Positions 49,476-62,623 are shown, counted from the first letter of the stretch. The stretch: DNA of 64,000 bases from Mycobacterium persicum (GCF_002086675.1 NZ_MVIF01000002.1:62001-126000); one strand, 5' to 3'. The notes: generated by a model not told the origin, from the letters alone. Translations and numbers: made by a program.

Positions 49476-50732
49476 GTGACCGCAGCGCCGCGTGAATTCG
49501 ACATCATCCTCTACGGGGCCACGGGTTTCGTCGGCAAACTGACCGCCGAATACCTGGCTCGAGCCGGCGGAGACGCGCGAATCGCGCTGGCCGGCAGGTC
49601 GACCGAGCGACTGCGCGGCGTTCGCGACACGTTGGGAGAACCCGCGCAGTCCTGGTCGGTCGTCGCCGCCGACGCCGGGTCGCCCGCGACCCTCGAGCAG
49701 ATGGCGGCCCGCACCCGAGTCGTCGTCACCACGGTCGGGCCGTACATGCGCTACGGGCTGCCGTTGGTGGCGGCGTGCGCCGCCGCCGGCACCGATTACG
49801 CCGACCTGACCGGCGAGCCACCGTTTGTCCGCGACAGCATCGATCAGCACCACAAGCAGGCCGCCGACACGGGTGCCCGGATCGTGCATGCCTGCGGCTT
49901 CGACTCGATCCCGTCAGACCTGAGCGTGTACGCCCTGTACCATGCCGCCCACGACGACGGCGCCGGGGATCTGGGCGACACGCACTTTGTGGTCCGGTCT
50001 TTCGCCGGCGGGCTATCCGGCGGCACGATCGCCTCGATGCTGGAGATTCTGCGTGCCGTCTCCGCCAACCCTGACCTGCGTCGGCAATTCGCCGACCCGT
50101 ACACGCTGAGCACCGACCGCGCCGCCGAGCCCGAACTCGGCCCGCAGCCCGATCTGCCATGGCGGCGCGGCAGTCAACTCGCTCCCGAGCTGAGCGGACT
50201 GTGGACGGCCGGGTTCCTGATGGCGCCGACCAATACCAGGATCGTGCGCCGTAGTAACGCGCTGTTGGATTGGGCCTACGGTAGGCGGTTCCGGTACAGC
50301 GAGCACATGAGCCTGGGATCATCGCCGCTGGCGCCGCTGGCGTCGGCCGTCATCAGCGGTGTCGGCAACGTGACGACCGGATTGGGCAGCCGTTATTTCC
50401 GGCTGCTACCACAAGGGTTGGTGCAGCGGGTGGTGCCCAAGCCGGGCTCCGGCCCGAGCGCGGCGGCTCGCGACCGTGGCTACTACCGGATCGAGACCTA
50501 CACCACCACAACCTCGGGCGCCCGATATGTGGCGCGCATGAAGCAGGACGGCGATCCCGGCTACAAGGCGACGTCGGTCTTGCTAGGGGAGTGCGGTCTG
50601 GCGCTGGCATTCGATCGCGACAAGCTCTCGGATCTGCGCGGGGTGCTGACCCCGGCCGCCGCGATGGGTGACGCGCTGCTGGCGCGCTTCCCGGCCGCCG
50701 GCGTGTCGTTGCACACCGAGCGGCTGGTCTGA
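49476..50732 (+). CDS. Trans-acting enoyl reductase/saccharopine dehydrogenase-like protein (Rv2449c-like)
   Basis: This 418-residue protein starts with GTG 49476 (MTAAPREFDIILYGATGFVG). The Rossmann signature GATGFVG is at about residues 13-19, followed by VVVTTVGPYMRYGLPLV and ACAAAGTDYADLTGE, which define the saccharopine-dehydrogenase-like family that includes the trans-acting enoyl reductases of polyketide lipid synthesis. A hydrophobic C-terminal region (about 285-320) could touch the membrane. No polyketide synthase is nearby, so the substrate is unknown. The gene stands alone between the rpfE terminator and the DUF937 gene. Confidence 0.9.
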   Translation: MTAAPREFDIILYGATGFVGKLTAEYLARAGGDARIALAGRSTERLRGVRDTLGEPAQSWSVVAADAGSPATLEQMAARTRVVVTTVGPYMRYGLPLVAACAAAGTDYADLTGEPPFVRDSIDQHHKQAADTGARIVHACGFDSIPSDLSVYALYHAAHDDGAGDLGDTHFVVRSFAGGLSGGTIASMLEILRAVSANPDLRRQFADPYTLSTDRAAEPELGPQPDLPWRRGSQLAPELSGLWTAGFLMAPTNTRIVRRSNALLDWAYGRRFRYSEHMSLGSSPLAPLASAVISGVGNVTTGLGSRYFRLLPQGLVQRVVPKPGSGPSAAARDRGYYRIETYTTTTSGARYVARMKQDGDPGYKATSVLLGECGLALAFDRDKLSDLRGVLTPAAAMGDALLARFPAAGVSLHTERLV

Positions 50733-50804
50733 GCCGGTGACGGCGTACGTCTAGGGTCAGAAGGGTGGTGGCTTGATATCCGACCCCGAAGGCAGCCTGC
50801 ACCG

Positions 50805-51398
50805 ATGCCCGGTCTTGATGATCTCTACACCCAGATTCCTACATCTGACATCGCGCGCACGCTCGGCGCAGACGAAACCGAGGTGGACGCGGCGGTCCGC
50901 ACGCTGGTACCGGTGCTGCTTACCGGATTGCACCAGCATTCGCAGGATCCCGAACGCGCCGGCCGGATCGAGTCGGTCGCCAGCAGCCATGCCGCGCGTG
51001 GCCTGCTCGACGCGGGCGGGGCGCTCGACCAGGTTGACCGGCGCGGCGGAGAACAGGCCGAAGAGGTCGTCGCCACACTGTTCGCCGGCAATGACAGCGA
51101 CAGCGTGGCATCGGCACTGGCCAGTGGTGGCGCCGGAAGGAGAGAACTTCTGCAGCGGTTGTTGCCGCTGGTGCTCCCGAAGGTGCTGGCATACCTGGGA
51201 AATCAGCTCCGGCCGGGCGGCGCACTGCAGGGTACTGCGGTTCAGCATGAGGAAACAGGCTCCGGTGGCGGCCTGGCTCAGCTGCTCGGCGGGATCCTTG
51301 GCGGCGGAAATGATGAAACGTCCCTCGGCAACCTCCTGGGTGGCAGGGGCCGCGCGCTGGGGGACATCATCGGCGGGCTCCTCGGCGGCAAGAAGTAA
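50805..51398 (+). CDS. DUF937 (YidB-like) protein
   Basis: This 197-residue protein has two helical halves typical of DUF937, with the LLPLVLPKVLAYLG segment and a glycine-rich C-terminal part (AQLLGGILGGG, NLLGGRGRALGDIIGGLLGGKK). There is no signal peptide. The function of the family is unknown. It stands 44 bp upstream of the lectin/LysM gene on the same strand, and the two are probably co-transcribed. I do not recall this pair next to rpfE and valS in M. tuberculosis, so it may be an addition or retained ancestral pair. Confidence 0.85.
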   Translation: MPGLDDLYTQIPTSDIARTLGADETEVDAAVRTLVPVLLTGLHQHSQDPERAGRIESVASSHAARGLLDAGGALDQVDRRGGEQAEEVVATLFAGNDSDSVASALASGGAGRRELLQRLLPLVLPKVLAYLGNQLRPGGALQGTAVQHEETGSGGGLAQLLGGILGGGNDETSLGNLLGGRGRALGDIIGGLLGGKK

Positions 51399-51442
51399 CC
51401 CGGCGCAATCAGTCGGCCGGACCGGATAACGAAAGGCAAAGC

Positions 51443-52057
51443 ATGTCAGACACGCTCGGCGAAGGACAGCGGCTGCAGCGAGGGCAATCCCTGGTCTCCA
51501 ACAACGGGGCCTACACCTTGACCCTGCAAGAAGACGGCAACCTGGTGCTCGCCGCTGACGGCACGCCGGTATGGGCCACTGCTACCGACGGCCAGGACGT
51601 GGTGCGCGCCGAGCTGCAGACCGATGGCAACTTCGTCCTCTACACACCGGAGCGACCGGTCTGGCACAGCCACACCGTGGGCAGCACGAGCGTCAGACTG
51701 GTGCTCCAGGACGACCGCAACCTGGTGCTCTACGCCGCCGACGGCCCGGCCTGGGCCACCGGGACGCAGATCGACACGCCGCCGGCGGACCTGCAGAAAT
51801 CTGTTGGCGCCCCGGAGGTGACCGGCGCGGCACAGGCGGCGCAACCCGTCGGGGAAGCGGCGCCCATCGCAGCGACGGTCGCCGACGAGCCGGCTGAGCC
51901 CGCGCTCAACACGTACACCGTGGTTTCCGGTGACACCTTGTGGGGCATCGCCGAACGCTTCTACGGTGACGGGAACAAATACCAGGTGCTGGTCGACGCC
52001 AACGCGATCCCTAATCCCGACCTGATCCATCCGGGCCAGGTGCTCACGATTCCGTGA
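51443..52057 (+). CDS. Bulb-type mannose-lectin and LysM protein
   Basis: This 204-residue protein begins at an ATG behind GAAAGG. Residues about 5-115 form a bulb-type (monocot-mannose-type) lectin domain with three sugar-site-like repeats LQEDGNLVLAA, LQTDGNFVLYT and LQDDRNLVLYA. The first lacks the usual Tyr of QxDxNxVxY, and all begin LQ. A Pro/Ala-rich linker leads to a LysM domain at about 154-204 (TYTVVSGDTLWGIAERFYG). The protein should hold both mannose-type glycan and peptidoglycan. No signal peptide is visible, so how it would reach the wall is open. A similar lectin-LysM protein has been studied in M. smegmatis. Confidence 0.92.
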   Translation: MSDTLGEGQRLQRGQSLVSNNGAYTLTLQEDGNLVLAADGTPVWATATDGQDVVRAELQTDGNFVLYTPERPVWHSHTVGSTSVRLVLQDDRNLVLYAADGPAWATGTQIDTPPADLQKSVGAPEVTGAAQAAQPVGEAAPIAATVADEPAEPALNTYTVVSGDTLWGIAERFYGDGNKYQVLVDANAIPNPDLIHPGQVLTIP

Positions 52058-52133
52058 TCGACTCCTTGATGGTCGTCCACCTGCGGTTTTAGGCGCCTCC
52101 GCGCCGCTACGCGGCGGTTCCTAGAATTGACCG

Positions 52134-54793
<2,660 letters not shown>

Positions 54794-54797
<4 letters not shown>

Positions 54798-56227
54798 GTT
54801 TCGAGTCGACAGACCGGCCATCTACCGGCATGGCTCCCACGCCGGACGAGATCGCGTCGCTGCTGCAGGTCGAGCACCTGCTGGACCAGCGCTGGCCGGA
54901 GACTCGCATCGAGCCGAGCCTGACAAGGATCAGCGCGCTGCTGGACCTGCTGGGATCACCGCAACGTGGCTATCCCTCGATCCACATCGCCGGAACCAAC
55001 GGCAAGACGTCGGTGGCGCGGATGATCGACGCATTGGTCACCGCGTTGCAGCAACGGACCGGCCGCACCACCAGCCCGCACCTGCAGTCGGTGGTGGAAC
55101 GCATCTCGATCGACGGAAAGCCGATCAGCCCGGCGCAGTACGTGGCGACGTACCGGGAAATCGAGCCGTTCGTGCAGATGATCGATGAGCAGTCGCAGAA
55201 TGCAGGCGGGCCGGCGATGAGCAAGTTCGAGGTGCTCACCGCGATGGCGTTCGCCGCGTTCGCCGACGCGCCCGTCGACGTCGCGGTGGTCGAGGTGGGT
55301 ATGGGTGGACGATGGGACGCCACCAACGTGATCAATGCGCCGGTGGCGGTGATCACCCCGATCAGCAAGGACCATGTCGACTACCTCGGGAACGACATCG
55401 CCGGGATCGCGGGCGAGAAGGCGGGGATTATCCGTCGAGCCGAAGAGGGCTCGTCGGAAACGGTCGCGGTCATCGCGCGTCAGCGCCCGGAGGTCATGGA
55501 GGTGCTGCTGGGTCAGGCCGTCCGCTCGGACGCCGCGGTCGCCCGGGAGGATTCGGAGTTCGCCGTGTTGGGCCGACAGGTCGCCGTCGGCGGTCAGGTG
55601 CTGCAACTGCAAGGTCTGGGCGGGGTGTACTCCGACATCTACCTGCCGCTGCACGGTGAACACCAGGCGCACAACGCGGTGGTGGCGCTGGCCGCGGTCG
55701 AGGCATTCTTCGGCGCGGGTGCCCAGCGTCAACTCGACGTCGAGGCGGTGCGGGCGGGATTCGCCGCGGTCACCAGCCCGGGCCGGCTGGAACGGATGCG
55801 CAGCGCACCGGCGGTGTTCATCGACGCAGCCCACAATCCGGCCGGGGCGGCTGCGCTGGCCCGGACGCTGGCCGACGAGTTCGACTTCCGGACGTTGGTC
55901 GGGGTGATCAGTGTGCTGGCCGACAAGGACGTCGACGGCATTCTGCAAGCGGTGGAGCCGGTGTTCGACTCGGTCGTGGTGACCCACAACGGGTCACCGC
56001 GCGCGCTGGATGTCGAGTCGCTGGCCGCGGCGGCCCGGGAGCGGTTCGGACCCGATCGGGTGCTGTCCGCCGCGAACCTGAGCGATGCCATCGACACGGC
56101 AACCGCGCTGGTCGACGGGGCGGTGGCGGACCCGGGCGACGCGTTTTCCGGCACCGGGATTGTCATCACCGGCTCGGTTGTCACCGCCGGCGCTGCCCGC
56201 ACCTTGTTTGGTCGTGACCCGGAATGA
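54794..56227 (+). CDS. folC: Folylpolyglutamate synthase/dihydrofolate synthase
   Basis: This 477-residue Mur-ligase-family enzyme has its ATG overlapping the valS stop. The P-loop is [12 protein letters not shown] at about residues 67-78, followed by [27 protein letters not shown] and [13 protein letters not shown]. The C-terminal domain has [15 protein letters not shown]. It adds glutamates to folates and probably makes dihydrofolate from dihydropteroate. It is a target relevant to para-aminosalicylate response in M. tuberculosis. It overlaps the following small membrane protein gene by four bases. Confidence 0.96.
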
Positions 56228-56610
56228 CCGAGCAACCGGCAGCGCCCACACCACCGGCCGACCCGTGGAAGAGCTTCGGTGCGGTCATGGCCGCGACACT
56301 GCTTCTCGAGGCGATCGTGGTGCTGCTGGCGATACCCGTGGTGGGCGCGGTGGGCGGCGGGCTGGGTCCGGCATCGCTGGGGTACCTGATCGGACTGGCC
56401 GTGGCATTGATCCTGCTTGCCGGGCTGCAGCGCAGACCCTGGGCGATCTGGGTGAACCTCGGCGTCCAGCTGGTGCTGCTCGCCGGGTTCGCCGTGTACC
56501 CGGGCGTCGGCTTCATCGGAGTGCTGTTCACCGGGGTATGGGTGCTGATCGCGTACTTTCGGGCCGAGGTCCGGCGCCGGGAGCGAGGGGGAGCGCCGCC
56601 GCCGGGCTGA
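56224..56610 (+). CDS. DUF4233 small membrane protein (Rv2446c-like)
   Basis: This 128-residue integral membrane protein has its ATG overlapping the folC stop. There are about four hydrophobic helices ([70 protein letters not shown]) with a charged C-terminal end RRRERGG. It is conserved after folC in mycobacteria. Function unknown. It is the third gene of the valS-folC unit. Confidence 0.88.
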   Translation: MTEQPAAPTPPADPWKSFGAVMAATLLLEAIVVLLAIPVVGAVGGGLGPASLGYLIGLAVALILLAGLQRRPWAIWVNLGVQLVLLAGFAVYPGVGFIGVLFTGVWVLIAYFRAEVRRRERGGAPPPG

Positions 56611-56659
56611 GCCGGGCCTGCCGTGCGAAGTCAGCGTTGGCCATCTACTCTTAGCCACC

Positions 56660-57070
56660 GTGACTGAACGGACCCTCGTGCTGATCAAGCCGGACGGTGT
56701 GCAACGCGGACTGATCGGCGAGATCATCGGCCGCATCGAGCGCAAAGGCCTGACCATCGCGGCGCTGGAGCTCAGGAACGTCAGCGACGAGCTGGCCGGC
56801 CGTCATTACGCCGAGCACGAAGGCAAGCCGTTCTTCGGGTCGTTGCTCGAATTCATCACCTCGGGGCCGGTGGTGGCGGCCGTCGTGGAGGGGCCGCGAG
56901 CGGTCGCGGCTTTTCGCCAGCTGGCCGGCGGCACCGACCCGGTGGACAAGGCCACGCCCGGCACCATCCGCGGCGACTTCGGCTTGGAAACCCAGTTCAA
57001 CCTGGTGCATGGCTCCGATTCGGCCGAGTCGGCGCAGCGCGAGATCGCGCTCTGGTTTGCCGGCGCCTAG
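56660..57070 (+). CDS. ndk: Nucleoside diphosphate kinase
   Basis: This 136-residue enzyme is identical in length to M. tuberculosis NdkA. It starts with GTG. The active-site His is H117 in [12 protein letters not shown], with the family start [18 protein letters not shown]. It transfers phosphate between nucleoside di- and triphosphates. It stands 49 bp after the DUF4233 gene. Confidence 0.97.
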   Translation: MTERTLVLIKPDGVQRGLIGEIIGRIERKGLTIAALELRNVSDELAGRHYAEHEGKPFFGSLLEFITSGPVVAAVVEGPRAVAAFRQLAGGTDPVDKATPGTIRGDFGLETQFNLVHGSDSAESAQREIALWFAGA

Positions 57071-57392
57071 CGCCGGGAGAAGTGCTTGCGAGCCGGATTC
57101 GTCGGCGTACGACTCAGACGAGGGTGATCCGGCCCGGTGATATGGGATACTGACTGCGGGTGAACGTCGCCGGACCGGCGTCGAACACCCGAATGAAGAC
57201 TTCGGCAAGCGCGACCATCGCCATTCGATGGGGCGCGGCGTGTCAAGCCGTCATTCAGCACGGCGCCGAGTGTGCTCGCCTGAGCGGCTCGGAGCAAGAC
57301 CATCACAAGTCCGGGAGAAGTGACCCGGGCACATAGCGGAGCCCTCGCGTGGCCGCGTCGAAACGACGCGCCCGGGGGCTTGAGGAGAATAC
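57071..57392. other. Leader region upstream of rne
   Basis: These 322 bp have no gene. A GATACT hexamer (57146-57151) looks like a -10 element and would give an RNase E message with a 5' leader of more than 200 bases. A strong ribosome site TTGAGGAGAA (57380-57389) precedes rne. Long leaders are typical of rne genes because the enzyme acts on its own message; whether that holds here is inference. Confidence 0.45.
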
Positions 57393-60323
57393 GTGGTAGA
57401 CGGTGCCCCATCTTCAGACCCAAAAGAGCCGACACAGCGTGAGGAACTGCCGGACCGACTGAGAGTCCATTCGCTGGCACGAACGCTGGGGACCAGCAGC
57501 AGGCGGGTGCTCGATGCCCTCAATGCGCTGGACGGTCGAATCCGCAGCGCACATTCCAGTGTGGACCGGGTCGACGCGGTCCGGGTGCGCGACCTGCTGG
57601 CCGAAACGCCCGCCGACGAAGCGGACCAAGCCAACCAAGCCAACCAAGCCAAAGAAGAACCAAACGCTGAACCCAGTGTCGCCGCGGCGGCTGTTGCACC
57701 GGACGAAGCTGACGAAGCCCCGGAACCCGAATCCCGGCTGCTGCTGGAAACGCAGGAAACGGTCCAGGTCGTCGAGACCCGGGTGGAGCGCCCGCATTAC
57801 CTGCCGTTGTTCGTCGCGCCGCAGCCGATTCCCGAGGCGATCGACGAGGACGACGGCACCGATGACGAGGCGGCCGACGATGCCGACGATGACGACGAAC
57901 AGGAGCAGATCGACCGGCCGAGCGGTCGGCGGCGTCGGCGTGGCCGTCGGGGCCGTGGTCGGGGACGCGGTGAACAGGGTGGATCCGACGGCCCAGGCGA
58001 AGATGACGGCGATGAGGGCGACCGGAAGGCGGTTGGCGATTCTGCCCGTTCCGACGACTCCGAGGGTGACGATTCAGAGGACTCCGACGACACCGACACC
58101 GACACCGACGCCGGCGACGAGGACAACGGTTCGGCAGAGGGCGCCAGCCGGCGCCGCCGGCGCCGCAGACGGCGCAAGTCGGGATCCGGAGAGGACGGCG
58201 ACGAGGGCCCGGCGCCCGACGATCCGCCCAACACCGTTGTGCATGAACGCGCGCCCCGCAACGGCGGCTCCGGAGACGACGAGTCCGGCGGCAACGAGAT
58301 CAAGGGCATCGACGGCTCGACCCGGCTAGAAGCCAAACGGCAACGTCGCCGGGACGGCCGCGACGCCGGGCGGCGCCGCCCACCGGTTCTGACCGAAGCC
58401 GAATTCCTGGCCAGGCGCGAGGCCGTCGAGCGGGTCATGGTGGTGCGCGACCGAGTCCGCACCGAGCCGCCGCACCCGGGCACCCGTTACACCCAGATCG
58501 CCGTGCTGGAAGACGGCATCGTCGTCGAGCATTTCGTGACTTCGGCTGCTTCCGCGTCGTTGGTGGGCAACATCTACCTGGGCATCGTGCAGAATGTGCT
58601 GCCGTCGATGGAGGCGGCCTTCGTCGACATCGGTCGCGGCCGCAACGGTGTGCTCTACGCCGGTGAAGTCAACTGGGACGCAGCCGGACTCGGCGGGGCC
58701 GACCGCAAGATCGAACAGGCCCTCAAACCCGGCGACTACGTCGTCGTCCAGGTCAGCAAGGACCCGGTGGGCCACAAGGGCGCACGGCTGACCACGCAGG
58801 TGTCGCTGGCCGGCCGCTATCTGGTCTACGTGCCGGGCGCGTCGTCGACCGGGATCAGTCGCAAGCTGCCCGACACTGAACGCCAGCGGCTCAAGGAGAT
58901 CTTGCGCGAGGTGGTGCCGTCCGACGCGGGAGTGATCATCCGCACCGCGTCCGAGGGAGTCAAAGAGGGCGACATCCGTGCCGACGTCACCCGGTTGCAG
59001 GAACGCTGGCAACAGATCGAAGCCAAGGCCGCCGAGGTCAAACAGAAGGCGGCCGGCGCTGCGGTGGCCCTCTACGAAGAACCGGATGTGCTGGTCAAGG
59101 TCATCCGCGACTTGTTTAACGAGGACTTCGCCGGACTCATCGTTTCCGGCGACGAGGCCTGGGCCACGATCAATGACTACGTGAATTCCGTTGCGCCCGA
59201 CTTGGTTTCGAAATTGACCAAGTATGAGCCGGCCGAGCTTGCCGAGAGTCAGACGCGCCCCGACGTCTTTGCGGTGCATCGCATCGACGAGCAGCTGACC
59301 AAGGCGATGGACCGTAAGGTGTGGCTGCCGTCGGGCGGGACATTGGTGATCGACCGGACCGAGGCCATGACGGTGATCGACGTCAACACCGGCAAATTCA
59401 CCGGCTCCGGGGGCAATCTCGAGCAAACCGTCACCAAGAACAACCTGGAGGCGGCCGAGGAGATCGTGCGTCAGCTGCGGCTGCGTGACATCGGCGGCAT
59501 CGTGGTCATCGACTTCATCGACATGGTGCTGGAATCCAACCGCGATCTGGTGCTGCGCCGGCTGACCGAGGCGCTGGCCCGCGACCGCACTCGTCACCAG
59601 GTGTCAGAGGTGACCTCGCTGGGCTTGGTCCAGCTGACCCGCAAACGTTTGGGAACCGGCCTGATCGAGGCCTTCTCGTCGTCGTGTGCCCAGTGCAACG
59701 GGCGTGGGATCCTGCTGCATGCCGATCCGGTGGATGCGGCGCCGGCGACCGGGCGAAAGTCGGAATCCGGGGGTCGCCGAAACAGGCGCTCGAAGAAGAG
59801 CCGCGCCGAAGAGCCCACTGAGAAGGGGATCGTGGCCAAGGTCCCCGCTCACGCCCCCGGCGAGCATCCGATGTTCAAAGCGATGGCCGCCGGCTCGTCG
59901 CTGGGACCGGGCCGTGGAGACGGGGAACCCGAGGAGTCCGGTGAGGAACTCGCCGCCGCGATCGACGAGGACACCGCGATGGCGGTGTCCAGCGACATCG
60001 AAGACCTCGAAGACAACGAAGACACCGGGGAGCCCGATGACATCGAAGACTTCGAGGACACCGACGAAGATGCCGACGAGGACGAAGAGCTCGACGACGA
60101 GGAGCTCGACGACGACGAGCTCGACGACGACGATCTCGGTGATGACGACCTCGATGACGAGCTCGACGTCGATGATTCCGACACCGACGACGAGGACACC
60201 GACTCCGAGCCCGACGACAGTCCTGACCGGCCCGGACCCGTCGAGGCTTCCTCGTCGCCGGAACGTCCGCGCCGGCGACGCGCGGCGGGCAGGCCGGCCG
60301 GCCCGCCGATACATGTGGACTGA
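57393..60323 (+). CDS. rne: Ribonuclease E/G
   Basis: This 976-residue endoribonuclease (M. tuberculosis 953) starts with GTG. Residues 1 to about 330 are disordered, with acidic and Arg-rich blocks and a QANQANQAK repeat. The S1 domain lies at about 370-470. The catalytic DNase-I-like domain has D663 (VIDVNTG) and D707 (VVIDFIDM), and the zinc link is C765-x-x-C768. The tail after about 860 is extremely acidic, with ELDDDEL-type repeats, then a basic Arg/Pro end. It starts bulk mRNA decay and rRNA processing. Having the disordered arms on both sides of the core is typical of actinobacterial RNase E. Confidence 0.96.
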   Translation: MVDGAPSSDPKEPTQREELPDRLRVHSLARTLGTSSRRVLDALNALDGRIRSAHSSVDRVDAVRVRDLLAETPADEADQANQANQAKEEPNAEPSVAAAAVAPDEADEAPEPESRLLLETQETVQVVETRVERPHYLPLFVAPQPIPEAIDEDDGTDDEAADDADDDDEQEQIDRPSGRRRRRGRRGRGRGRGEQGGSDGPGEDDGDEGDRKAVGDSARSDDSEGDDSEDSDDTDTDTDAGDEDNGSAEGASRRRRRRRRRKSGSGEDGDEGPAPDDPPNTVVHERAPRNGGSGDDESGGNEIKGIDGSTRLEAKRQRRRDGRDAGRRRPPVLTEAEFLARREAVERVMVVRDRVRTEPPHPGTRYTQIAVLEDGIVVEHFVTSAASASLVGNIYLGIVQNVLPSMEAAFVDIGRGRNGVLYAGEVNWDAAGLGGADRKIEQALKPGDYVVVQVSKDPVGHKGARLTTQVSLAGRYLVYVPGASSTGISRKLPDTERQRLKEILREVVPSDAGVIIRTASEGVKEGDIRADVTRLQERWQQIEAKAAEVKQKAAGAAVALYEEPDVLVKVIRDLFNEDFAGLIVSGDEAWATINDYVNSVAPDLVSKLTKYEPAELAESQTRPDVFAVHRIDEQLTKAMDRKVWLPSGGTLVIDRTEAMTVIDVNTGKFTGSGGNLEQTVTKNNLEAAEEIVRQLRLRDIGGIVVIDFIDMVLESNRDLVLRRLTEALARDRTRHQVSEVTSLGLVQLTRKRLGTGLIEAFSSSCAQCNGRGILLHADPVDAAPATGRKSESGGRRNRRSKKSRAEEPTEKGIVAKVPAHAPGEHPMFKAMAAGSSLGPGRGDGEPEESGEELAAAIDEDTAMAVSSDIEDLEDNEDTGEPDDIEDFEDTDEDADEDEELDDEELDDDELDDDDLGDDDLDDELDVDDSDTDDEDTDSEPDDSPDRPGPVEASSSPERPRRRRAAGRPAGPPIHVD

Positions 60324-60537
60324 GCGCCCCAACCGCTGGGCCGGTTTGACCCTCTAGCCGCTGGTCACGTAACCTGGGTCAGCTGTCGCCGGGCTGCCAG
60401 CCTACGACGCCGATCCGGTCCAATCGCGCCTGCGGTGGCGCTGTGGTGCCGAATCGCGAACCAGATCCGCACGTGTCAGCGACTGCTGACGCGTGCCCGC
60501 AAGAGTAAGCACGACAACGAGCAGAGGTGCACCCACG

Positions 60538-60849
60538 ATGGCGACCTACGCAATCGTCAAGACCGGCGGCAAGCAATACAAGGTTGCCGTCGGAGACGTG
60601 GTCAAAGTCGAAAGGCTCGAATCCGACCCCGGCTCGAAGGTGTCGCTGCCGGTCGCCTTGGTCGTCGACGGTGCCACCGTCACCACCGATGCCAACGCCC
60701 TGGCCAAGGTCGCGGTGACCGGCGAGGTCCTCGAGCACGTCAAGGGGCCCAAGATCCGGATCCACAAGTTCAAGAACAAGACCGGCTACCACAAGCGGCA
60801 GGGCCACCGTCAGCAGCTGACGGTCCTGAAAGTCACCGACATCAAATAG
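60538..60849 (+). CDS. rplU: 50S ribosomal protein L21
   Basis: This 103-residue protein begins [20 protein letters not shown], the L21 signature, and ends with [18 protein letters not shown]. The upstream in-frame ATG-less extension is not coding; the ATG at 60538 follows GAGGTG. It is the first gene of the rplU-rpmA-obg-proB run. A leader of about 210 bp separates it from rne. Confidence 0.97.
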   Translation: MATYAIVKTGGKQYKVAVGDVVKVERLESDPGSKVSLPVALVVDGATVTTDANALAKVAVTGEVLEHVKGPKIRIHKFKNKTGYHKRQGHRQQLTVLKVTDIK

Positions 60850-60863
60850 CGGAGGCGACAAAA

Positions 60864-61130
60864 ATGGCACACAAGAAGGGCGCTTCCAGCTCGCGCAACG
60901 GTCGGGACTCGGCCGCGCAGCGGCTGGGTGTCAAGCGGTTCGGCGGCCAGGTCGTCAAGGCCGGCGAGATCCTGATTCGTCAGCGTGGCACCAAATTCCA
61001 TCCCGGCATCAACGTCGGCCGCGGCGGCGATGACACGTTGTTCGCCAAGGCGGCCGGTGCGGTCGAGTTCGGCATCAAGCGTGGGCGCAAGACCGTCAAC
61101 ATCGTCGCGGCCGGGCAAGCGACCGACTGA
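60864..61130 (+). CDS. rpmA: 50S ribosomal protein L27
   Basis: This 88-residue protein begins [16 protein letters not shown], without the cleavable N-terminal extension found in Firmicutes, and has the L27 core [21 protein letters not shown]. The ATG follows GGAGG by eight bases. It lies 14 bp after rplU. Confidence 0.97.
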   Translation: MAHKKGASSSRNGRDSAAQRLGVKRFGGQVVKAGEILIRQRGTKFHPGINVGRGGDDTLFAKAAGAVEFGIKRGRKTVNIVAAGQATD

Positions 61131-61183
61131 GCGTCGTGGTTGTGCACTAGCTGCACACTCGGGGTCGATTGAGGGGATGCCCG

Positions 61184-62623
61184 ATGCCTCGGTTCGTCGA
61201 TCGGGTCGTTGTTCACGTGCGGGCGGGCTCGGGTGGTAACGGCTGCGCCTCGGTTCATCGGGAGAAGTTCAAGCCGCTAGGTGGTCCCGACGGCGGCAAC
61301 GGCGGTCGCGGCGGCAGCGTCATCTTTGTGGTGGACCCGCAGGTGCACACCCTGCTCGACTTCCATTTCCATCCCCACATCACCGCGCCGTCGGGCAAAC
61401 CGGGGATGGGCAGCAACCGCGACGGCGCAGCGGGCGCCGATCTGGAGGTCAAGGTTCCCGACGGCACCGTCGTGCTGGACGAAACCGGGCGGTTGCTGGC
61501 CGATCTGGTCGGCGCCGGCACCCGCTTTGCGGCCGCCGCCGGTGGCCGCGGCGGCTTGGGCAACGCCGCGCTGGCGTCACGGGCCCGCAAAGCCCCCGGG
61601 TTCGCGCTGCTCGGCGAACCCGGACAGTCGCGCGATCTCACCCTGGAACTCAAGACCGTCGCCGACGTCGGGTTGATCGGATTCCCGTCGGCCGGAAAGT
61701 CGTCGCTGGTGTCGGTCATTTCGGCGGCCAAACCCAAGATCGCCGACTACCCGTTTACCACCCTGGTGCCCAATCTCGGCGTGGTCTCGGCGGGCGAGCA
61801 CGCATACACCGTCGCCGACGTGCCCGGCTTGATCCCGGGCGCTGCCCAGGGCCGCGGCCTAGGCCTGGACTTCCTGCGGCACATCGAGCGCTGCGCGGTG
61901 CTGGTGCATGTCGTGGACTGTGCGACCAACGAGCCGGGCCGCGACCCGATCTCCGACATCGACGCGCTGGAAGCCGAACTCGCGGCCTACACACCCACGC
62001 TGCGAGGCGACGCGGTGCTCGACGATCTCACCGAGCGGCCCCGGGCGGTGGTGCTCAACAAGATCGATGTCCCCGAGGCGCGGGAGCTCGCCGAGTTCGT
62101 TCGCGACGAGATCGCCCAACGCGGTTGGCCGGTGTTCCTGGTGTCCACAGTCACCCGGGAGAACCTGCAGCCGTTGATCTTCGGGCTGTGGCACATGGTT
62201 GCGCAATACCACGCCGCACAGCCTCAGGTGGTGCCGCGACGGCCGGTCATTCGCCCGGTGCCCATCGACGACAGTGGTTTCGACGTGCAGCCCGACGGCC
62301 GCGGCGGCTTCGTGGTGACCGGTGCCCGACCCGAACGCTGGATCGGCCAGACCGACTTCGACAACGACGAGGCCGTCGGCTACCTCGCGGACCGCCTCGC
62401 GCGCCTGGGTGTTGAGGACGAGCTGCTGCGGCTGGGCGCCCAGCCGGGGTGCGCGGTGACGATCGGTGACATGACTTTCGACTGGGAGCCGCAAACTCCC
62501 GCGGGCGGTCACGTCGCGATGTCGGGCCGGGGCACCGATGCGCGCCTGGAGCGCAGCGATCGGGTCGGCGCCGCCGAACGCAAGGCGGCCCGCCGGCAGC
62601 GACGCGAACGCGGTGAGAGCTGA
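61184..62623 (+). CDS. obg: Obg GTPase (CgtA)
   Basis: This 479-residue protein has the M. tuberculosis Obg length when started at ATG 61184 ([15 protein letters not shown]), behind GAGGGGA. The glycine-rich Obg fold covers about 1-155. The G domain has [18 protein letters not shown] and NKID. The C-terminal OCT domain (about 345-430) and a basic tail complete it. It is a ribosome-assembly and stress GTPase. Its stop shares a base with the proB start. A TGTGCA/TGCACA inverted repeat lies in the gap before it (61141-61157). Confidence 0.96.
   Translation: MPRFVDRVVVHVRAGSGGNGCASVHREKFKPLGGPDGGNGGRGGSVIFVVDPQVHTLLDFHFHPHITAPSGKPGMGSNRDGAAGADLEVKVPDGTVVLDETGRLLADLVGAGTRFAAAAGGRGGLGNAALASRARKAPGFALLGEPGQSRDLTLELKTVADVGLIGFPSAGKSSLVSVISAAKPKIADYPFTTLVPNLGVVSAGEHAYTVADVPGLIPGAAQGRGLGLDFLRHIERCAVLVHVVDCATNEPGRDPISDIDALEAELAAYTPTLRGDAVLDDLTERPRAVVLNKIDVPEARELAEFVRDEIAQRGWPVFLVSTVTRENLQPLIFGLWHMVAQYHAAQPQVVPRRPVIRPVPIDDSGFDVQPDGRGGFVVTGARPERWIGQTDFDNDEAVGYLADRLARLGVEDELLRLGAQPGCAVTIGDMTFDWEPQTPAGGHVAMSGRGTDARLERSDRVGAAERKAARRQRRERGES

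Noticed and set aside
59849..60199. Poly-serine frame on the minus strand opposite the rne tail
   Set aside because: It is the complement of Asp/Glu codon runs in RNase E, a composition artefact.
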